64,000 nt of DNA, from positions 1,054,001-1,118,000 of the forward strand of contig NZ_JAUFQQ010000003.1 in the NCBI RefSeq assembly GCF_030409845.1. The letters run 5' to 3'. Made by a program: the position numbers and the translations under genes. Within the stretch, counting starts at the first letter, position 1, and every line of letters begins with the position of its first letter. The notes beneath the pieces are model-generated. The model did no database searches. It was not told the origin of the DNA and worked only from the letters and a program-made list of their open reading frames with translations. Shown here in pieces: positions 52,284 through 62,213 of the stretch. This stretch comes from Flavobacterium branchiarum (GTDB lineage: Bacteria; Bacteroidota; Bacteroidia; Flavobacteriales; Flavobacteriaceae).

Positions 52284-53351
52284 ATGAATCAATTTTTTTC
52301 TAAAATTAAAAAACACAAAGAGCAGGATTTACCTTTTGTACTTTATAAAAAACCTAAGTCGGATACAATTATAGCTTTGTTGCAACAGAACGATACGTTG
52401 TATAAAGTTCTTGATTATAAAGAAAAAGGTTTTGTATTTGCTTCTTTCGATAAGAAACAAATTGTCCTTATTCCTGAAAATGAATCTGAAATTTGTACTA
52501 GTAAATTAGAAGCAAGATCAGTTAGTTTAAATGATATAGTTGGTTTGAATGTTGATGCTAATGCTAAAAATCAATTTGAAACATTAGTAACGAATGGAGT
52601 AGGGGCGATTGTAAATGATGAATTCCAAAAAGTAGTTTTATCACGAAGTGAAATCGTTCCTTTGAAGGAGTTTGATTTTATCGAAACGTTTCAGAATCTA
52701 GCAAATTTATACCCAACAACGTTAACGTATTGTTTCTTTCATCCCGAAGTTGGTTTTTGGATGGGAGCAACGCCAGAGCAATTACTTAAAGCAAACGGAA
52801 ATGTTTTTGAAACTACTGCTTTGGCAGGAACTCAAAAGGCGGCTTCGGTATCTGACGTTGTGTGGCAACAAAAAGAAAAAGACGAACAGCAATATGTTAC
52901 TGATTTTATTGTGAAAAGATTAAAGGATGTAGCTTCGTCTGTTGCTGTTACTGAACCGTATAATGCTAATGCAGGAAGTATCTGGCATATAAAAACGGAT
53001 ATTTCGGGAGCTTTAAATGCAGATTCTAGTTTAGAGGAAGTGATTGATTTATTGCATCCGACACCTGCAGTTTGTGGTTATCCTAAAAAGAAATCTAGAG
53101 CATTTATTCTTGATAATGAAAATTACGACAGAACTTTCTATTCTGGTTTCCTAGGGGAGTTAAATAGTAGTTTTGCTTCTAACTCGATAAGCTCAGATTT
53201 ATTTGTAAATTTACGTAGCATGCAAATTCGTAATTCAGAAGCAGTTCTGTATATGGGATGCGGTATCACTAAAGAAAGTATTCCTGAAAACGAGTGGGAG
53301 GAAAGTGTGAATAAGTCAATGACAATGAAAAGGGTTTTGAATGTGAAATAA
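52284..53351 (+). CDS. menF: Isochorismate synthase (chorismate-binding enzyme)
   Basis: 355-residue member of the chorismate-utilising family, making isochorismate for menaquinone. Family motifs are FQKVVLSRSEIVPL, FHPEVGFWMGATPEQLLKAN, ETTALAGTQKA, LHPTPAVCGYPKKKSRAFI, and the C-terminal YMGCGITKESIPENEWEES (in short parts). Shorter than E. coli MenF (about 430), but normal for this group. It forms a two-gene unit with the thioesterase upstream. Confidence 0.92.
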   Translation: MNQFFSKIKKHKEQDLPFVLYKKPKSDTIIALLQQNDTLYKVLDYKEKGFVFASFDKKQIVLIPENESEICTSKLEARSVSLNDIVGLNVDANAKNQFETLVTNGVGAIVNDEFQKVVLSRSEIVPLKEFDFIETFQNLANLYPTTLTYCFFHPEVGFWMGATPEQLLKANGNVFETTALAGTQKAASVSDVVWQQKEKDEQQYVTDFIVKRLKDVASSVAVTEPYNANAGSIWHIKTDISGALNADSSLEEVIDLLHPTPAVCGYPKKKSRAFILDNENYDRTFYSGFLGELNSSFASNSISSDLFVNLRSMQIRNSEAVLYMGCGITKESIPENEWEESVNKSMTMKRVLNVK

Positions 53352-53359
53352 GTTTTCAG

Positions 53360-53690
53360 TTTACAGTCACAGTACTCAGTTTACAGTTTACAGTCACAGT
53401 GAAACCTGAAACCTGAAACCTGAAACAAGAAAGACCTGAAACGAAATAGAATAGTTGCAATTTACAGTATTCAGTTACAGTATTCAGCCGCAGTTTTCAG
53501 TCACAGTATTCAATCGCAGTGTCATCCTGAGCGGAGTCGAAGGATAATTTAGTATTCAGTCACAGTATTCAGTCACAGTATTCAGTCACAGTATTCAGTC
53601 ACAGTATTCAGTCACAGTATTTAGTCACAGTTTACAGTCACAGTGAAACAAGAAAAACTTGAAACAAAAAACTTGAAACAAATAAAATGT
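53360..53690. repeat. Simple tandem repeats between menF and bshB1
   Basis: From about 53552 a 13-bp unit AGTATTCAGTCAC is repeated in tandem (seven copies, the last ones degenerate, to about 53643). Before and after are looser CAGT(T/C)ACAG and CCTGAAA words. A TCATCCTGAGCGGAGTCGAA word (53523 onward), common in this group, is embedded. The 356-nt gap has no gene. Confidence 0.8.
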
Positions 53691-53707
53691 TTTAAAAAAA
53701 TAAAAAA

Positions 53708-54424
53708 ATGAAATTAGATATATTAGCTTTTGGAGCGCATCCGGATGATGTAGAGTTGGGTTGTGCTGGAACAATTTTAAAAGAGATTTCTTTAGGGAAA
53801 AAAGTTGGGATTGTAGATTTAACCCGAGGCGAGTTAGGTACTCGTGGATCTGCCGAACTAAGAGATTTAGAAGCGACGGCCGCAGCAAACATATTAGGAG
53901 TGACTGTACGCGAGAATTTAGCAATGCGTGATGGGTTTTTTGTAAATGATGAAGCGCATCAATTAGAGGTTATTAAAATGATTCGTAAGTACAAACCAGA
54001 GATTGTATTGTGTAATGCAATTGACGATCGCCATATTGATCATGGAAAAGGAAGCAAATTAGTTTCTGATGCTTGTTTTTTATCTGGACTAATGAAGATT
54101 GAAACAAGTCTTGAAGGAGAAGCGCAAACAGCATGGCGTCCTAAGTTGGTTTATCATTATATTCAGTGGAAAAATATAGAGCCAGACTTTGTTGTAGATA
54201 TCACAGGATTCACTGAAAAGAAGATAGAATCCATTTTAGCGTATGGTTCGCAGTTTTATGATGCAAATTCTAAGGAACCTGCTACTCCAATTACGAGTAA
54301 AAACTTCCTTGAGAGTCTAAATTATCGTGCGCAAGACTTAGGAAGGTTAGTTGGGGTAGATTTTGCTGAAGGATTTACTATTGAAAGATGTTTGGCAGTC
54401 AGTAGTTTAGATAATTTGATGTAA
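53708..54424 (+). CDS. bshB1: Bacillithiol biosynthesis deacetylase BshB1
   Basis: 238-residue zinc deacetylase (LmbE/PIG-L family) that removes acetate from GlcNAc-malate in bacillithiol synthesis. Motifs are the zinc AHPDDVELGCAG (about residue 9), TRGELGTRGS, RENLAMRDGFF and DDRHIDHGKGS with the third zinc His. The TRGELGT and HIDHG patterns separate BshB1 from other LmbE deacetylases. This points to bacillithiol as the cell's low-molecular-weight thiol. Confidence 0.94.
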   Translation: MKLDILAFGAHPDDVELGCAGTILKEISLGKKVGIVDLTRGELGTRGSAELRDLEATAAANILGVTVRENLAMRDGFFVNDEAHQLEVIKMIRKYKPEIVLCNAIDDRHIDHGKGSKLVSDACFLSGLMKIETSLEGEAQTAWRPKLVYHYIQWKNIEPDFVVDITGFTEKKIESILAYGSQFYDANSKEPATPITSKNFLESLNYRAQDLGRLVGVDFAEGFTIERCLAVSSLDNLM

Positions 54425-54506
54425 ATTTATTGTAATTTTTTTCATTTTTTGCTTGCACAACTAAACTTTAGTTGTATCTTTGCCACCGCTAAGCACTAGC
54501 AAAAAT

Positions 54507-54581
54507 GGTGGTTGTAGCTCAGTTGGTTAGAGCATCGGTTTGTGGTACCGAGGGTCGCCGGTTCGAACCCGGTCATCCACC
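54507..54581 (+). tRNA. tRNA-His (anticodon GTG)
   Basis: D-arm GCTC/GAGC, anticodon stem TCGGT/ACCGA with loop TTGTGGT (anticodon GTG), T-loop TTCGAAC on a GCCGG/CCGGT stem. Acceptor GTGGTTG (54508-54514) pairs with CATCCAC with one T-T mismatch at the fifth pair, and an extra G (54507) faces the C at 54581, as expected for tRNA-His. CCA seems not fully encoded. A terminator follows. Confidence 0.93.
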
Positions 54582-54591
54582 CAAAAACAAG

Positions 54592-54620
54592 AGCCTCGAA
54601 TTTATTCGAGGCTTTTTTTG
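54592..54620 (+). terminator. Terminator of tRNA-His
   Basis: AGCCTCGAA pairs with TTCGAGGCT around TTTA, followed by seven T. Confidence 0.92.
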
Positions 54621-54699
54621 TGGAATAAACTTTCGTGAAAAAAAATGCATTTCATACAATTTGATATTGTGTGGAATTTCAGAATGACTTCAAAAAAAC

Positions 54700-54730
54700 A
54701 AAAGCAGCTATTTAGTAATAGCTGCTTTTA
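54700..54730 (-). terminator. Terminator of the zinc metallopeptidase
   Basis: AAAAGCAGCTATT pairs with AATAGCTGCTTTT. On the minus strand a T7 run follows the hairpin. Confidence 0.88.
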
Positions 54731-54751
54731 ATGTTTTTAGAAAAAGAAAGA

Positions 54752-55606
54752 TTATCTAATTTCTGCAAAAGTATCTCCTTGCTTGATGTCTCCTGTGCTA
54801 AATCCTTTTTTGAACCAATACATTCGTTGTTCTGATGTGCCGTGTGTAAATGAGTCTGGAACTACTTGTCCTTGCATTTTACTCTGTATTGCATCATCGC
54901 CAACTGCATTTGCTGCACTCAAGGCTTCGTCTATATCTCCTTCTTCTAGGTATTGCTGGTTATAATGTGCCCAAACGCCTGCGTAAAAGTCGGCTTGAAG
55001 CTCTAGGGCTACAGATAATTTATTGGCTTGGGCTTCGCTTTTTCCTTCTTGTGCTCTACGCATTTTTGCCGATGTCCCTAATAATGTTTGTATGTGATGT
55101 CCAATTTCGTGCGCTATAACGTATGCAATTGCAAAATCACCACCCTTAGCACCAAATCTAGTTTTTAGTTCTTCAAAGAAAGCTAAATCCATGTATACCT
55201 TTTGATCGGCAGGACAGTAAAACGGGCCGGATGCTGATGTTGCTCCACCACATTGAGTTTGTACAGAATTTCTAAATAAAACTAATTTAGGATATTTATA
55301 TGTCATTCCGTTTTCAGTAAAAATTTTATCCCAAGTTTCTTCGTTTCTTGCCAGAACAGCTTTAACAAAATGCCCCATTTCTTCATCTTCTTTGCTTAAT
55401 GGCGCAACAGCTTCGGTTTGGCTGGGTTGAGAACCTTGCATTTGTTCTAAAACAGGAGTTATAAATTGTGCATTTTCACCACCAAAAATATTTACTAGTA
55501 AAATTATAATACCAATTATTCCGCCTCCTACAATAGTTTTTCCACCTGACGACATTCCTCTTCTGTCTTCAACGTTATCACTTTCTCTTGTACCTTTCCA
55601 TTTCAT
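54752..55606 (-). CDS. Neutral zinc metallopeptidase (YpfJ family)
   Basis: 284-residue membrane-anchored zinc peptidase-like protein. One TM helix (GGGIIGIIILLVNIFG, residues 27-42) precedes a soluble domain with the zinc motif HEIGHHIQTLLG (about residue 165) and ELQADFYAGVW, which supplies the third ligand. YpfJ/KPN_02809 proteins share this layout; their substrates are unknown. Transcribed alone. Confidence 0.92.
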   Translation of the reverse strand: MKWKGTRESDNVEDRRGMSSGGKTIVGGGIIGIIILLVNIFGGENAQFITPVLEQMQGSQPSQTEAVAPLSKEDEEMGHFVKAVLARNEETWDKIFTENGMTYKYPKLVLFRNSVQTQCGGATSASGPFYCPADQKVYMDLAFFEELKTRFGAKGGDFAIAYVIAHEIGHHIQTLLGTSAKMRRAQEGKSEAQANKLSVALELQADFYAGVWAHYNQQYLEEGDIDEALSAANAVGDDAIQSKMQGQVVPDSFTHGTSEQRMYWFKKGFSTGDIKQGDTFAEIR

Positions 55607-55701
55607 AATTATATGGTTTTAGCGTTTTTAATCAATTTTATATACACGAATTTAGATATATTTTCCGAAATAATGCATTTAATGTTCTGTTTCTTTGGTG
55701 T

Positions 55702-58700
55702 TTAGAAAATAGATTTTATTATAGCTTTTTCAATGCTACCTTTTATGATTGGTTTTGGTATATATCCTGTCATTCCAGCATTGATACAATTTTGTTTTTC
55801 GTCTTTTTCGGCTCCTGCAGTTACAGCAATGATTGGTTTTTTTTTGCCTGATTTTAATTCCCGAATTGCTTTAGTGGCTTCATATCCATTCATAACAGGC
55901 ATTTGTATATCCATAAAGATAATGTCTGGATCTACAGTTTTGTATAATTCAACGGCTTCTTTTCCGTTTTCGGCATCATATATTACTGCATTTACAAATA
56001 GGTTTTTTATAGTAGCTCTTAGTAATAATCGGTTAACGTTATTGTCTTCTACAATAAGAAATTTTATTTTTTTAGCAAGTTGTTCTTCGGTTAAGGCGTA
56101 AACAGTAGTATTGTCTTCGATGGAGTTTTCGATAAAAATGGGATCATATACATCGCAACTTTGAATGTTTAGATCAAAATAAAAAGTACTACCTACGTTT
56201 ATTTCACTTTCTAGTTTTAAATGGCTATCCATTAAACTAAGTAATTTGTTAGAAATGGTTAGTCCTAATCCCGTACCTCCAAATTTTCGAGTTGTAGAGC
56301 TGTCTTCTTGTGAAAATGCCTGAAAAATACGTTTTTTATTTTCTTCGAGTATTCCAATTCCAGTATCAGAAACAGAAAAACGGATGGTATAAAAGTTATT
56401 TACTTTATCAAGAATTGTAACATCTAGTTTAATAGTTCCTTTTTCGGTGAATTTAACAGCGTTTGCAAGTAGATTGATTAGAATTTGTTTTACTCGAACT
56501 ATGTCGATCCAAAAACAACTAGGTATGTCTTTATGAATATTAAGTTCTAAAGTAAGATTTTTAAGGTTGGATTCGTATAACAGCAAATCGGTAACTTCAT
56601 TGAGTACTTCTCTAATGTCGTAATGATCGATATTTAATTCTAATTTTCCAGCTTCAATTTTAGAGAAGTCTAAAATGTCATTTATAATATTGAGTAATGA
56701 TTGTGCAGACTGGTTAATTGTAATCATGTATTTTTGTTGAATCTCCATAAGGTCTGTTTTCATTAATAAATCGGTAAAACCAATAATGCCATTTAGAGGA
56801 GTTCTTATTTCGTGTGACATGTTTGCTAAGAAATTCGATTTTGATTTATTTGCGGCTTCTGCTATCTGCTTGGCTTTTATAGCATCTTCTGCTTCTTTTT
56901 TGCTTGTAATATCAAAATAAATACCGCCTACAAAATCAATCGTATTCCCTTTTTTGATGACATCACCAAACTCTTCTATCCAGATATATTCTCCAGACTT
57001 TCTTTTTATTCTATAAACACAATGTATTGGGATTCCTTTTTTTAAATCGCTAATCTGATTTTTAATGATGGTTTCTTTGTCATCTGGATGCATTAGTGAC
57101 ATGAAAGATAATTTATTCTCTAGGAACTTTGATTTAGGATAACCAGTTAAGTTTTCTATTTCATCATTTAGGAATATTTTTGTTGCTAATTCATCAAATT
57201 TAGATAGGTAAACAGTACCAGGTATGTTATTCGCAATTAGCTTGAATTTTTCTTCGCTTTCGTGAATTCTAGTTTCGCTTCGGTTTCTTTCTAATGTGGA
57301 TGAAATGTTATTGGCTAAAGATTGTAAAATATAGATTTCATCTTCAGTCCATTTTTTCTCATTAGTGCAGTCGTCAAATCCGATAAAACCAATGAATTTA
57401 TCGTTGATGTATAAAGGAAGAATCAAAATAGATTTGATTTCGTTGGCAAGCAATAGTTCTTTAAAAAAAGAATCTTTAAGCTTTGAGGTGAGTGTGTTTA
57501 GTATTTTTTTGTTTTGAGCAAGAGCAAATATCTCGTGTAATTTTTCGGTATTAAAACTTTGTAATTTTGTAATTTGTTTTACAACTCCCTTTCTTGCCCA
57601 TTTGTGTTTTTGGTTTATAAGTTTTGTATTATTGTCTTTTTCGTAATAAAACAGATGATCTGCTTTTGAAGCTTTTCTTATTATGTCAAAGGTTTGCTCA
57701 AACATTTTAGAAGTGTTTTTACTAAGTAAAAATTTTTCAGTACATAGTGCTAATGCTGATAATAACTGACTTTTGAATTCTAATTTTTTTTCAGCTATTA
57801 ATCTCATTTGAGATGAAACAGTGATGGATATGATGTCTGAAATTGTTCGACCAAAACTGATGTCTTCATTGTCCCAAATTCTTGTGTTTGGTGTCGACTC
57901 AAAACAAAGAATACCAGTAATTTGTCCATTTGTAAAAATAGGAAGGTCCAACATTGATTTAATATCATTCTTTAAAAAAGTATCTTTTGTAAATTCGGAT
58001 ATTTCTAATTGATTGAATACGTTTGGGGCGTTAATTATGGTTTTATTTACTATAGAGTCAAAGTAAATGGGATAATCTACTTTTTTTAAGACTATTTTCT
58101 TGTCGAGTTTCTTATTGTCTGTGCTAAATAAATTGGTACAAGTAATAGTGTCTTCTGTGAATTTCCAATAACTTACACGGTTAGTTTTTGAAGCAAGTGC
58201 AGCTTCTTTAATTATTAGTTGAACAACACTGCTTATATCTTCATAATTACTAAAATTGGTAGTCGATAATTTTTTGGATACAGTATTGTAGTATTCTATT
58301 TTTTCTTGTCTAATTTTGTTTTCTATCTCAATGATTTTTAGTTTGGTGATATCTCTTGCGATACCAGCATAACCGGTTATTTCTCCTAAATCATTCTTAC
58401 GAATAATAACTTTGAGTGAGACCCATAATTCTTCTTTGTTTTTAGTCAATAAAGGAATTTCTATAGCTGGAAAATCATTTTCTTTTTTCTTTAGATTTTC
58501 TTCAAGATTTTCATAAAAACGCATCGCATTGGTAATGTGATCTAGACGAATGAATTCTAGGTAATTATGCGATATGATTTCTGATTGAGAATAACCTAAT
58601 GTTGCAATTGCAAATTCATTGATAAAAATAAAATTTCCATCATCGTCAGTTTCAAAAATTAAATCTGTGGCTGTTTGAATTAGATTTTTATATAAATCTC

Positions 58701-59760
58701 GTGTGTTGATTTGTTCAGTAATATCTTGTCCGATTCCAATGATTAAGTTTTCAGAGAATTTTTTATCTTTCCATTGAATGTATTTGTATTCTCCATTTTT
58801 ACACTTTAATTTTCTTATGTAGAGTTTATTGTCGGTGTAGTTTAAATGGTAATCTTCGCCCATAAATTCGGGGTCTTCGGTATGTTTCCAAAATCCCATT
58901 CCCATAACTTCTTCGGGAGTATATCCAAGGATGTCAATTATTGTATCACTACAAAATAAAATTTCTCCTTTACGATTGCTTGCAATACTGAGTGAGTTTC
59001 CTTTATGTACGATTTCATTCGAAAAACGAAATTTGTCTTTTTGGTTTAATAAAACAGCATATTTTACATAATTGACAACAAATGTAATAAGCGAAAAGTT
59101 GATTAAAATTACAGCTGTCTTTACAGTAATTAGTTGAGATATGGTTGCATCAATCAAAAACAGAAATAGTAAACTTGAAAAAAGCCAGTATAATTTTATT
59201 GGTTTTAGAACACTGTATGAAAAGTAAAGGGCTACAATGAAGCTAATTATAGGAGTAATGTCATCGGGTAGTACTACGACATTGCGTACGATGTAGCAAA
59301 AAAACAACAAAAATCCTGTGATAAAGATAGATTGTACATTTTTACGTAGATAATCAATTTTATAAGTAAGAAAATAAAATAATAAAAAGAATAGGCCGAT
59401 TGAAGTATTTACTACTAGTAAGCTTTTAGGTCTTACTTTGAATATTTCATTGACAATTTCTATAATTATAATAGTAATTCCTAGAAACAAAAAATAGAGA
59501 AGGTATTCTTTGTCAGAGGTTTCGTTTTCGTTTTCTTTCTCAATAAAATTACCTAATTGTTTTTTTATATTGAAAAAATGATAAATCAAGAAAATAACAA
59601 AACCTAATAAAGCGAGCCCTAGCATTGGAAATTTAGGGCTGTCGTAAAAAATAAAAAAATTAGTGCTTACTGTACTATGACGTAACAATAGCTCATTGGA
59701 CAAGCCTGTTAGGTCTGACCAATGAGCTATTGTTGATATTAAACTATAGTTAAGAACCAT
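55702..59760 (-). CDS. Hybrid sensor histidine kinase with PAS, GAF and response-regulator domains
   Basis: 1352-residue hybrid kinase. Residues 45-240 form about seven to eight membrane helices (a MASE-like sensor). Two PAS/PAC domains (about 250-470) follow, then two GAF domains (about 490-640 and 670-810: WDNEDISFGRTISDIISI, KKWTEDEIYILQSLANNISS) and a third PAS (about 830-940). The kinase core follows: HisKA with His in FLANMSHEIRTPLNGIIGFT, HATPase_c (NLLANAVKFTEKG, DTGIGI, GGTGLGLTIS) and a C-terminal REC (FLIVEDNNVNR, phospho-Asp in DIIFMDIQMPVMNGYEAT). No output gene is adjacent. Signal unknown. Confidence 0.94.
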   Translation of the reverse strand: MVLNYSLISTIAHWSDLTGLSNELLLRHSTVSTNFFIFYDSPKFPMLGLALLGFVIFLIYHFFNIKKQLGNFIEKENENETSDKEYLLYFLFLGITIIIIEIVNEIFKVRPKSLLVVNTSIGLFFLLFYFLTYKIDYLRKNVQSIFITGFLLFFCYIVRNVVVLPDDITPIISFIVALYFSYSVLKPIKLYWLFSSLLFLFLIDATISQLITVKTAVILINFSLITFVVNYVKYAVLLNQKDKFRFSNEIVHKGNSLSIASNRKGEILFCSDTIIDILGYTPEEVMGMGFWKHTEDPEFMGEDYHLNYTDNKLYIRKLKCKNGEYKYIQWKDKKFSENLIIGIGQDITEQINTRDLYKNLIQTATDLIFETDDDGNFIFINEFAIATLGYSQSEIISHNYLEFIRLDHITNAMRFYENLEENLKKKENDFPAIEIPLLTKNKEELWVSLKVIIRKNDLGEITGYAGIARDITKLKIIEIENKIRQEKIEYYNTVSKKLSTTNFSNYEDISSVVQLIIKEAALASKTNRVSYWKFTEDTITCTNLFSTDNKKLDKKIVLKKVDYPIYFDSIVNKTIINAPNVFNQLEISEFTKDTFLKNDIKSMLDLPIFTNGQITGILCFESTPNTRIWDNEDISFGRTISDIISITVSSQMRLIAEKKLEFKSQLLSALALCTEKFLLSKNTSKMFEQTFDIIRKASKADHLFYYEKDNNTKLINQKHKWARKGVVKQITKLQSFNTEKLHEIFALAQNKKILNTLTSKLKDSFFKELLLANEIKSILILPLYINDKFIGFIGFDDCTNEKKWTEDEIYILQSLANNISSTLERNRSETRIHESEEKFKLIANNIPGTVYLSKFDELATKIFLNDEIENLTGYPKSKFLENKLSFMSLMHPDDKETIIKNQISDLKKGIPIHCVYRIKRKSGEYIWIEEFGDVIKKGNTIDFVGGIYFDITSKKEAEDAIKAKQIAEAANKSKSNFLANMSHEIRTPLNGIIGFTDLLMKTDLMEIQQKYMITINQSAQSLLNIINDILDFSKIEAGKLELNIDHYDIREVLNEVTDLLLYESNLKNLTLELNIHKDIPSCFWIDIVRVKQILINLLANAVKFTEKGTIKLDVTILDKVNNFYTIRFSVSDTGIGILEENKKRIFQAFSQEDSSTTRKFGGTGLGLTISNKLLSLMDSHLKLESEINVGSTFYFDLNIQSCDVYDPIFIENSIEDNTTVYALTEEQLAKKIKFLIVEDNNVNRLLLRATIKNLFVNAVIYDAENGKEAVELYKTVDPDIIFMDIQMPVMNGYEATKAIRELKSGKKKPIIAVTAGAEKDEKQNCINAGMTGYIPKPIIKGSIEKAIIKSIF

Positions 59761-59818
59761 AGATTTTAGGTGTTTTATTTTAATTAAACATATTCAGAAG
59801 AATTATTTGATTAATTTT

Positions 59819-60616
59819 TTATAAAAAGAGCTTAGGACCAGAATTAGAGTCCTTAACTTCTTCTAAAGTGTCTTTGCCAATAATTGCAGCATAGATCGCA
59901 TATGTCATAGAGTAAATAAATGGGATAGTAAAAATTACACCAATACAACACCCTATAAATCCTACCATTGCTGCTAATGTTGAAACGATCAGTAGTAAAA
60001 TAATCGTAAGCGGTTGTTTTGAAACTAGCATGAAACTAGTTTTAATTGCGTCTACAGCATTTAAATTACCAAAAACAATCAATGGTATTGTTAGGTAAGT
60101 GAAAAGCGTAACTAATAAAGATATTACAGTTCCTAAAAAGGATAAGTTTAGCGTTTGAAGGATTGATGAAATTGGTACATTTACAATTGATATAATTAAT
60201 GTAGCTATAATAATATTTGTTAAATAGGGTAATCTATAGTAATAAAATATAGTAGATACGTTGAATTCTTCATCTTTTTCTGCACAATCAGCCATTTTTA
60301 GAAAGCCTGCAGTAAAAGGAGCTATGATTAAAGCTAATACGAGCATGCTTGATATATAAATTGCAAGTGGCTCTCCTGTTAAGTTGAAGTTTTGTAAATT
60401 TTCTAGAGATTCTTTTGAGAAACTCTCGATTCCAAAAACTGAAATTACTAGTCCAGAACCAAAAATACCAAGTATAAAGTAAGCAATAAATATAATCAAC
60501 CCTGCGTAAAGGGCTATTTTTTTATAATTTTCGAATGCATGATTAAAGACATCTGAAAATTCTATTTGATAACCATTTTTTTTAATTTCTTCAATTCGTT
60601 TTTGTGTAAGATTCAT
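59819..60616 (-). CDS. Multi-pass membrane protein of unknown function
   Basis: 265-residue protein with a cytosolic N-terminus (QKRIEEIKKNGYQIEFSDVF) and about six membrane helices. The pattern (FSDVFNHAFENYKKIALYAG near the start, GFIGCCIGVIFTIPFIYSMT near the end) resembles DUF975/glycerophosphoryl-type membrane proteins often unannotated in Bacteroidetes. No catalytic motif. It lies between the hybrid kinase and the aldehyde dehydrogenase, on the same strand. Confidence 0.82.
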   Translation of the reverse strand: MNLTQKRIEEIKKNGYQIEFSDVFNHAFENYKKIALYAGLIIFIAYFILGIFGSGLVISVFGIESFSKESLENLQNFNLTGEPLAIYISSMLVLALIIAPFTAGFLKMADCAEKDEEFNVSTIFYYYRLPYLTNIIIATLIISIVNVPISSILQTLNLSFLGTVISLLVTLFTYLTIPLIVFGNLNAVDAIKTSFMLVSKQPLTIILLLIVSTLAAMVGFIGCCIGVIFTIPFIYSMTYAIYAAIIGKDTLEEVKDSNSGPKLFL

Positions 60617-60811
60617 GTTTTTTTAGGGGAGTTGTTTGATTAAATTTAGTTATTTTAGCTTTTTTATGGGTAAAGTAGCAGTAGTAAATGTAATATATTT
60701 TTTAATTTAACAAAGAACAAAAAAACACTTTTTTGCTATAATGGCTTAGTATAATTATCTAATTTATCACTAATATTTAATTTAGCTAATTAGTTTTAGA
60801 ATTTGTGGTGC

Positions 60812-62140
60812 TTACATCCAATCTAATATTTTTTTAATCATAGCCAGTTTATCTTTATACGGAGCGTATCGCATGGGTAAATCGAGCCAGTTTGCTTTTT
60901 TCACAATGCCTTTATGATGCGAGAAAATATCAAAACTTAATTTTCCATGATAAGCACCAATACCACTATGTCCGACACCTCCAAACGGAAGTCTTTTATT
61001 AGAAAAATGTACAATTGTATCATTTATACATCCTCCACCAAATGAATAACGGGAGATTATTTTTTTAATAAAATTTCGATTTTCACTAAATACATAAAGC
61101 GCTAAAGGTTTTTCGTATTGCTCGATAACATTTTTTATATCTGCTTCGGTTTTGTATGTGATTATAGGTAATATTGGGCCGAAAATTTCTTCTTGCATGA
61201 TTGCACTTTCCATGCTTGGCTCATCAATAATAGTAGGTGAGATATAAAGATTTTTGGCATCTGTTTGACCTCCAAAAACGATTTTGTTTCTGTCAATCAT
61301 ACTATCTAATCGTACCCAGTTTTTAGTGTTAATTATCCTTGCTAAATCGGATGATTCTTGTGGGTTGTGGCCATAAGCTTTGGTGATTTCATCTTTTAGA
61401 TATCCTATGAAATAATCTTTCATATCTTTGTGAATCAAGATATAATCGGGGGCAATACAAGTTTGTCCTGCATTAATGAATTTACCCCAAACAATTCTTT
61501 TAGCGGCTAATTTTAAATTAGCAGTTTCATCAATAATACATGGGTTTTTACCTCCAAGTTCAAGTGTAACAGGAGTAAGGTTCTCCGCTGCGGCTTTTGC
61601 AACAACTTTTCCAACTCCGACACTACCAGTAAAAAATATATAATCCCAGCGTTTCTCTAAAAGTTTTTGTGAAACTTCAACACCTCCTTGTACTACTTCG
61701 ACATGATTGATGTGGAATGTTTTCTGGATTATTTCGGTTATTATTTCTGCAGTTTTTGGAGTAAGTTCAGATGGCTTTAAAATTACCTTATTTCCTGCTG
61801 CTACAGCCGAAATTAAGGGACATAACGCCAATTGAAAAGGATAGTTCCAAGGAGCAAGAATTAATACTTTTCCATAAGGTTCTTTGTAGATATAATCGGT
61901 AGAAGGAAAGTTAAGGATGGATGGGAATACACGCTTAGGTTTAGCCCAATCGTGAATGTTTTTTATTGTATCTTTTAGTTCAGAAATAACATAATTAGTT
62001 TCAGTTAGAACTGCTTCAAAAGCAGGTTTCTTGAAATCATCATGCAACGCTTTAATGATTAAATCTTCACTTTTTTGGATGTTAAATAGTAGTTTTTTAA
62101 GCGTCTCTTTTCTGTAACCAATATCATTTTTATAGTCCAT
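60812..62140 (-). CDS. Aldehyde dehydrogenase (NAD(P)+-dependent, class 3-like)
   Basis: 442-residue enzyme oxidising aldehydes to acids. Motifs are APWNYPFQLALCPLI, the Gly motif FFTGSVGVGKVV, the catalytic Glu in VTLELGGKNP and Cys in FINAGQTCIAPDYI, then EEIFGPILPI. The short length and sequence style match class 3/fatty-aldehyde ALDHs. It may process fatty aldehydes, given the lipid genes in the window, but substrate is not shown. An in-frame stop a few codons upstream fixes the start at 62140. Confidence 0.93.
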   Translation of the reverse strand: MDYKNDIGYRKETLKKLLFNIQKSEDLIIKALHDDFKKPAFEAVLTETNYVISELKDTIKNIHDWAKPKRVFPSILNFPSTDYIYKEPYGKVLILAPWNYPFQLALCPLISAVAAGNKVILKPSELTPKTAEIITEIIQKTFHINHVEVVQGGVEVSQKLLEKRWDYIFFTGSVGVGKVVAKAAAENLTPVTLELGGKNPCIIDETANLKLAAKRIVWGKFINAGQTCIAPDYILIHKDMKDYFIGYLKDEITKAYGHNPQESSDLARIINTKNWVRLDSMIDRNKIVFGGQTDAKNLYISPTIIDEPSMESAIMQEEIFGPILPIITYKTEADIKNVIEQYEKPLALYVFSENRNFIKKIISRYSFGGGCINDTIVHFSNKRLPFGGVGHSGIGAYHGKLSFDIFSHHKGIVKKANWLDLPMRYAPYKDKLAMIKKILDWM

Positions 62141-62213
62141 TTTTAAATCAGCTTAGTTTTACACTATGCAAGTTAATTTTAAAATATCAAATAAAATAGT
62201 TTTTCTCAAAAAA

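Noticed and set aside
53552..53643. CRISPR-like array of 13-bp units
   Set aside because: Units abut without spacers; this is a simple tandem repeat.
54505..54687. Open frame of 60 codons on the plus strand
   Set aside because: It runs through tRNA-His and its terminator.
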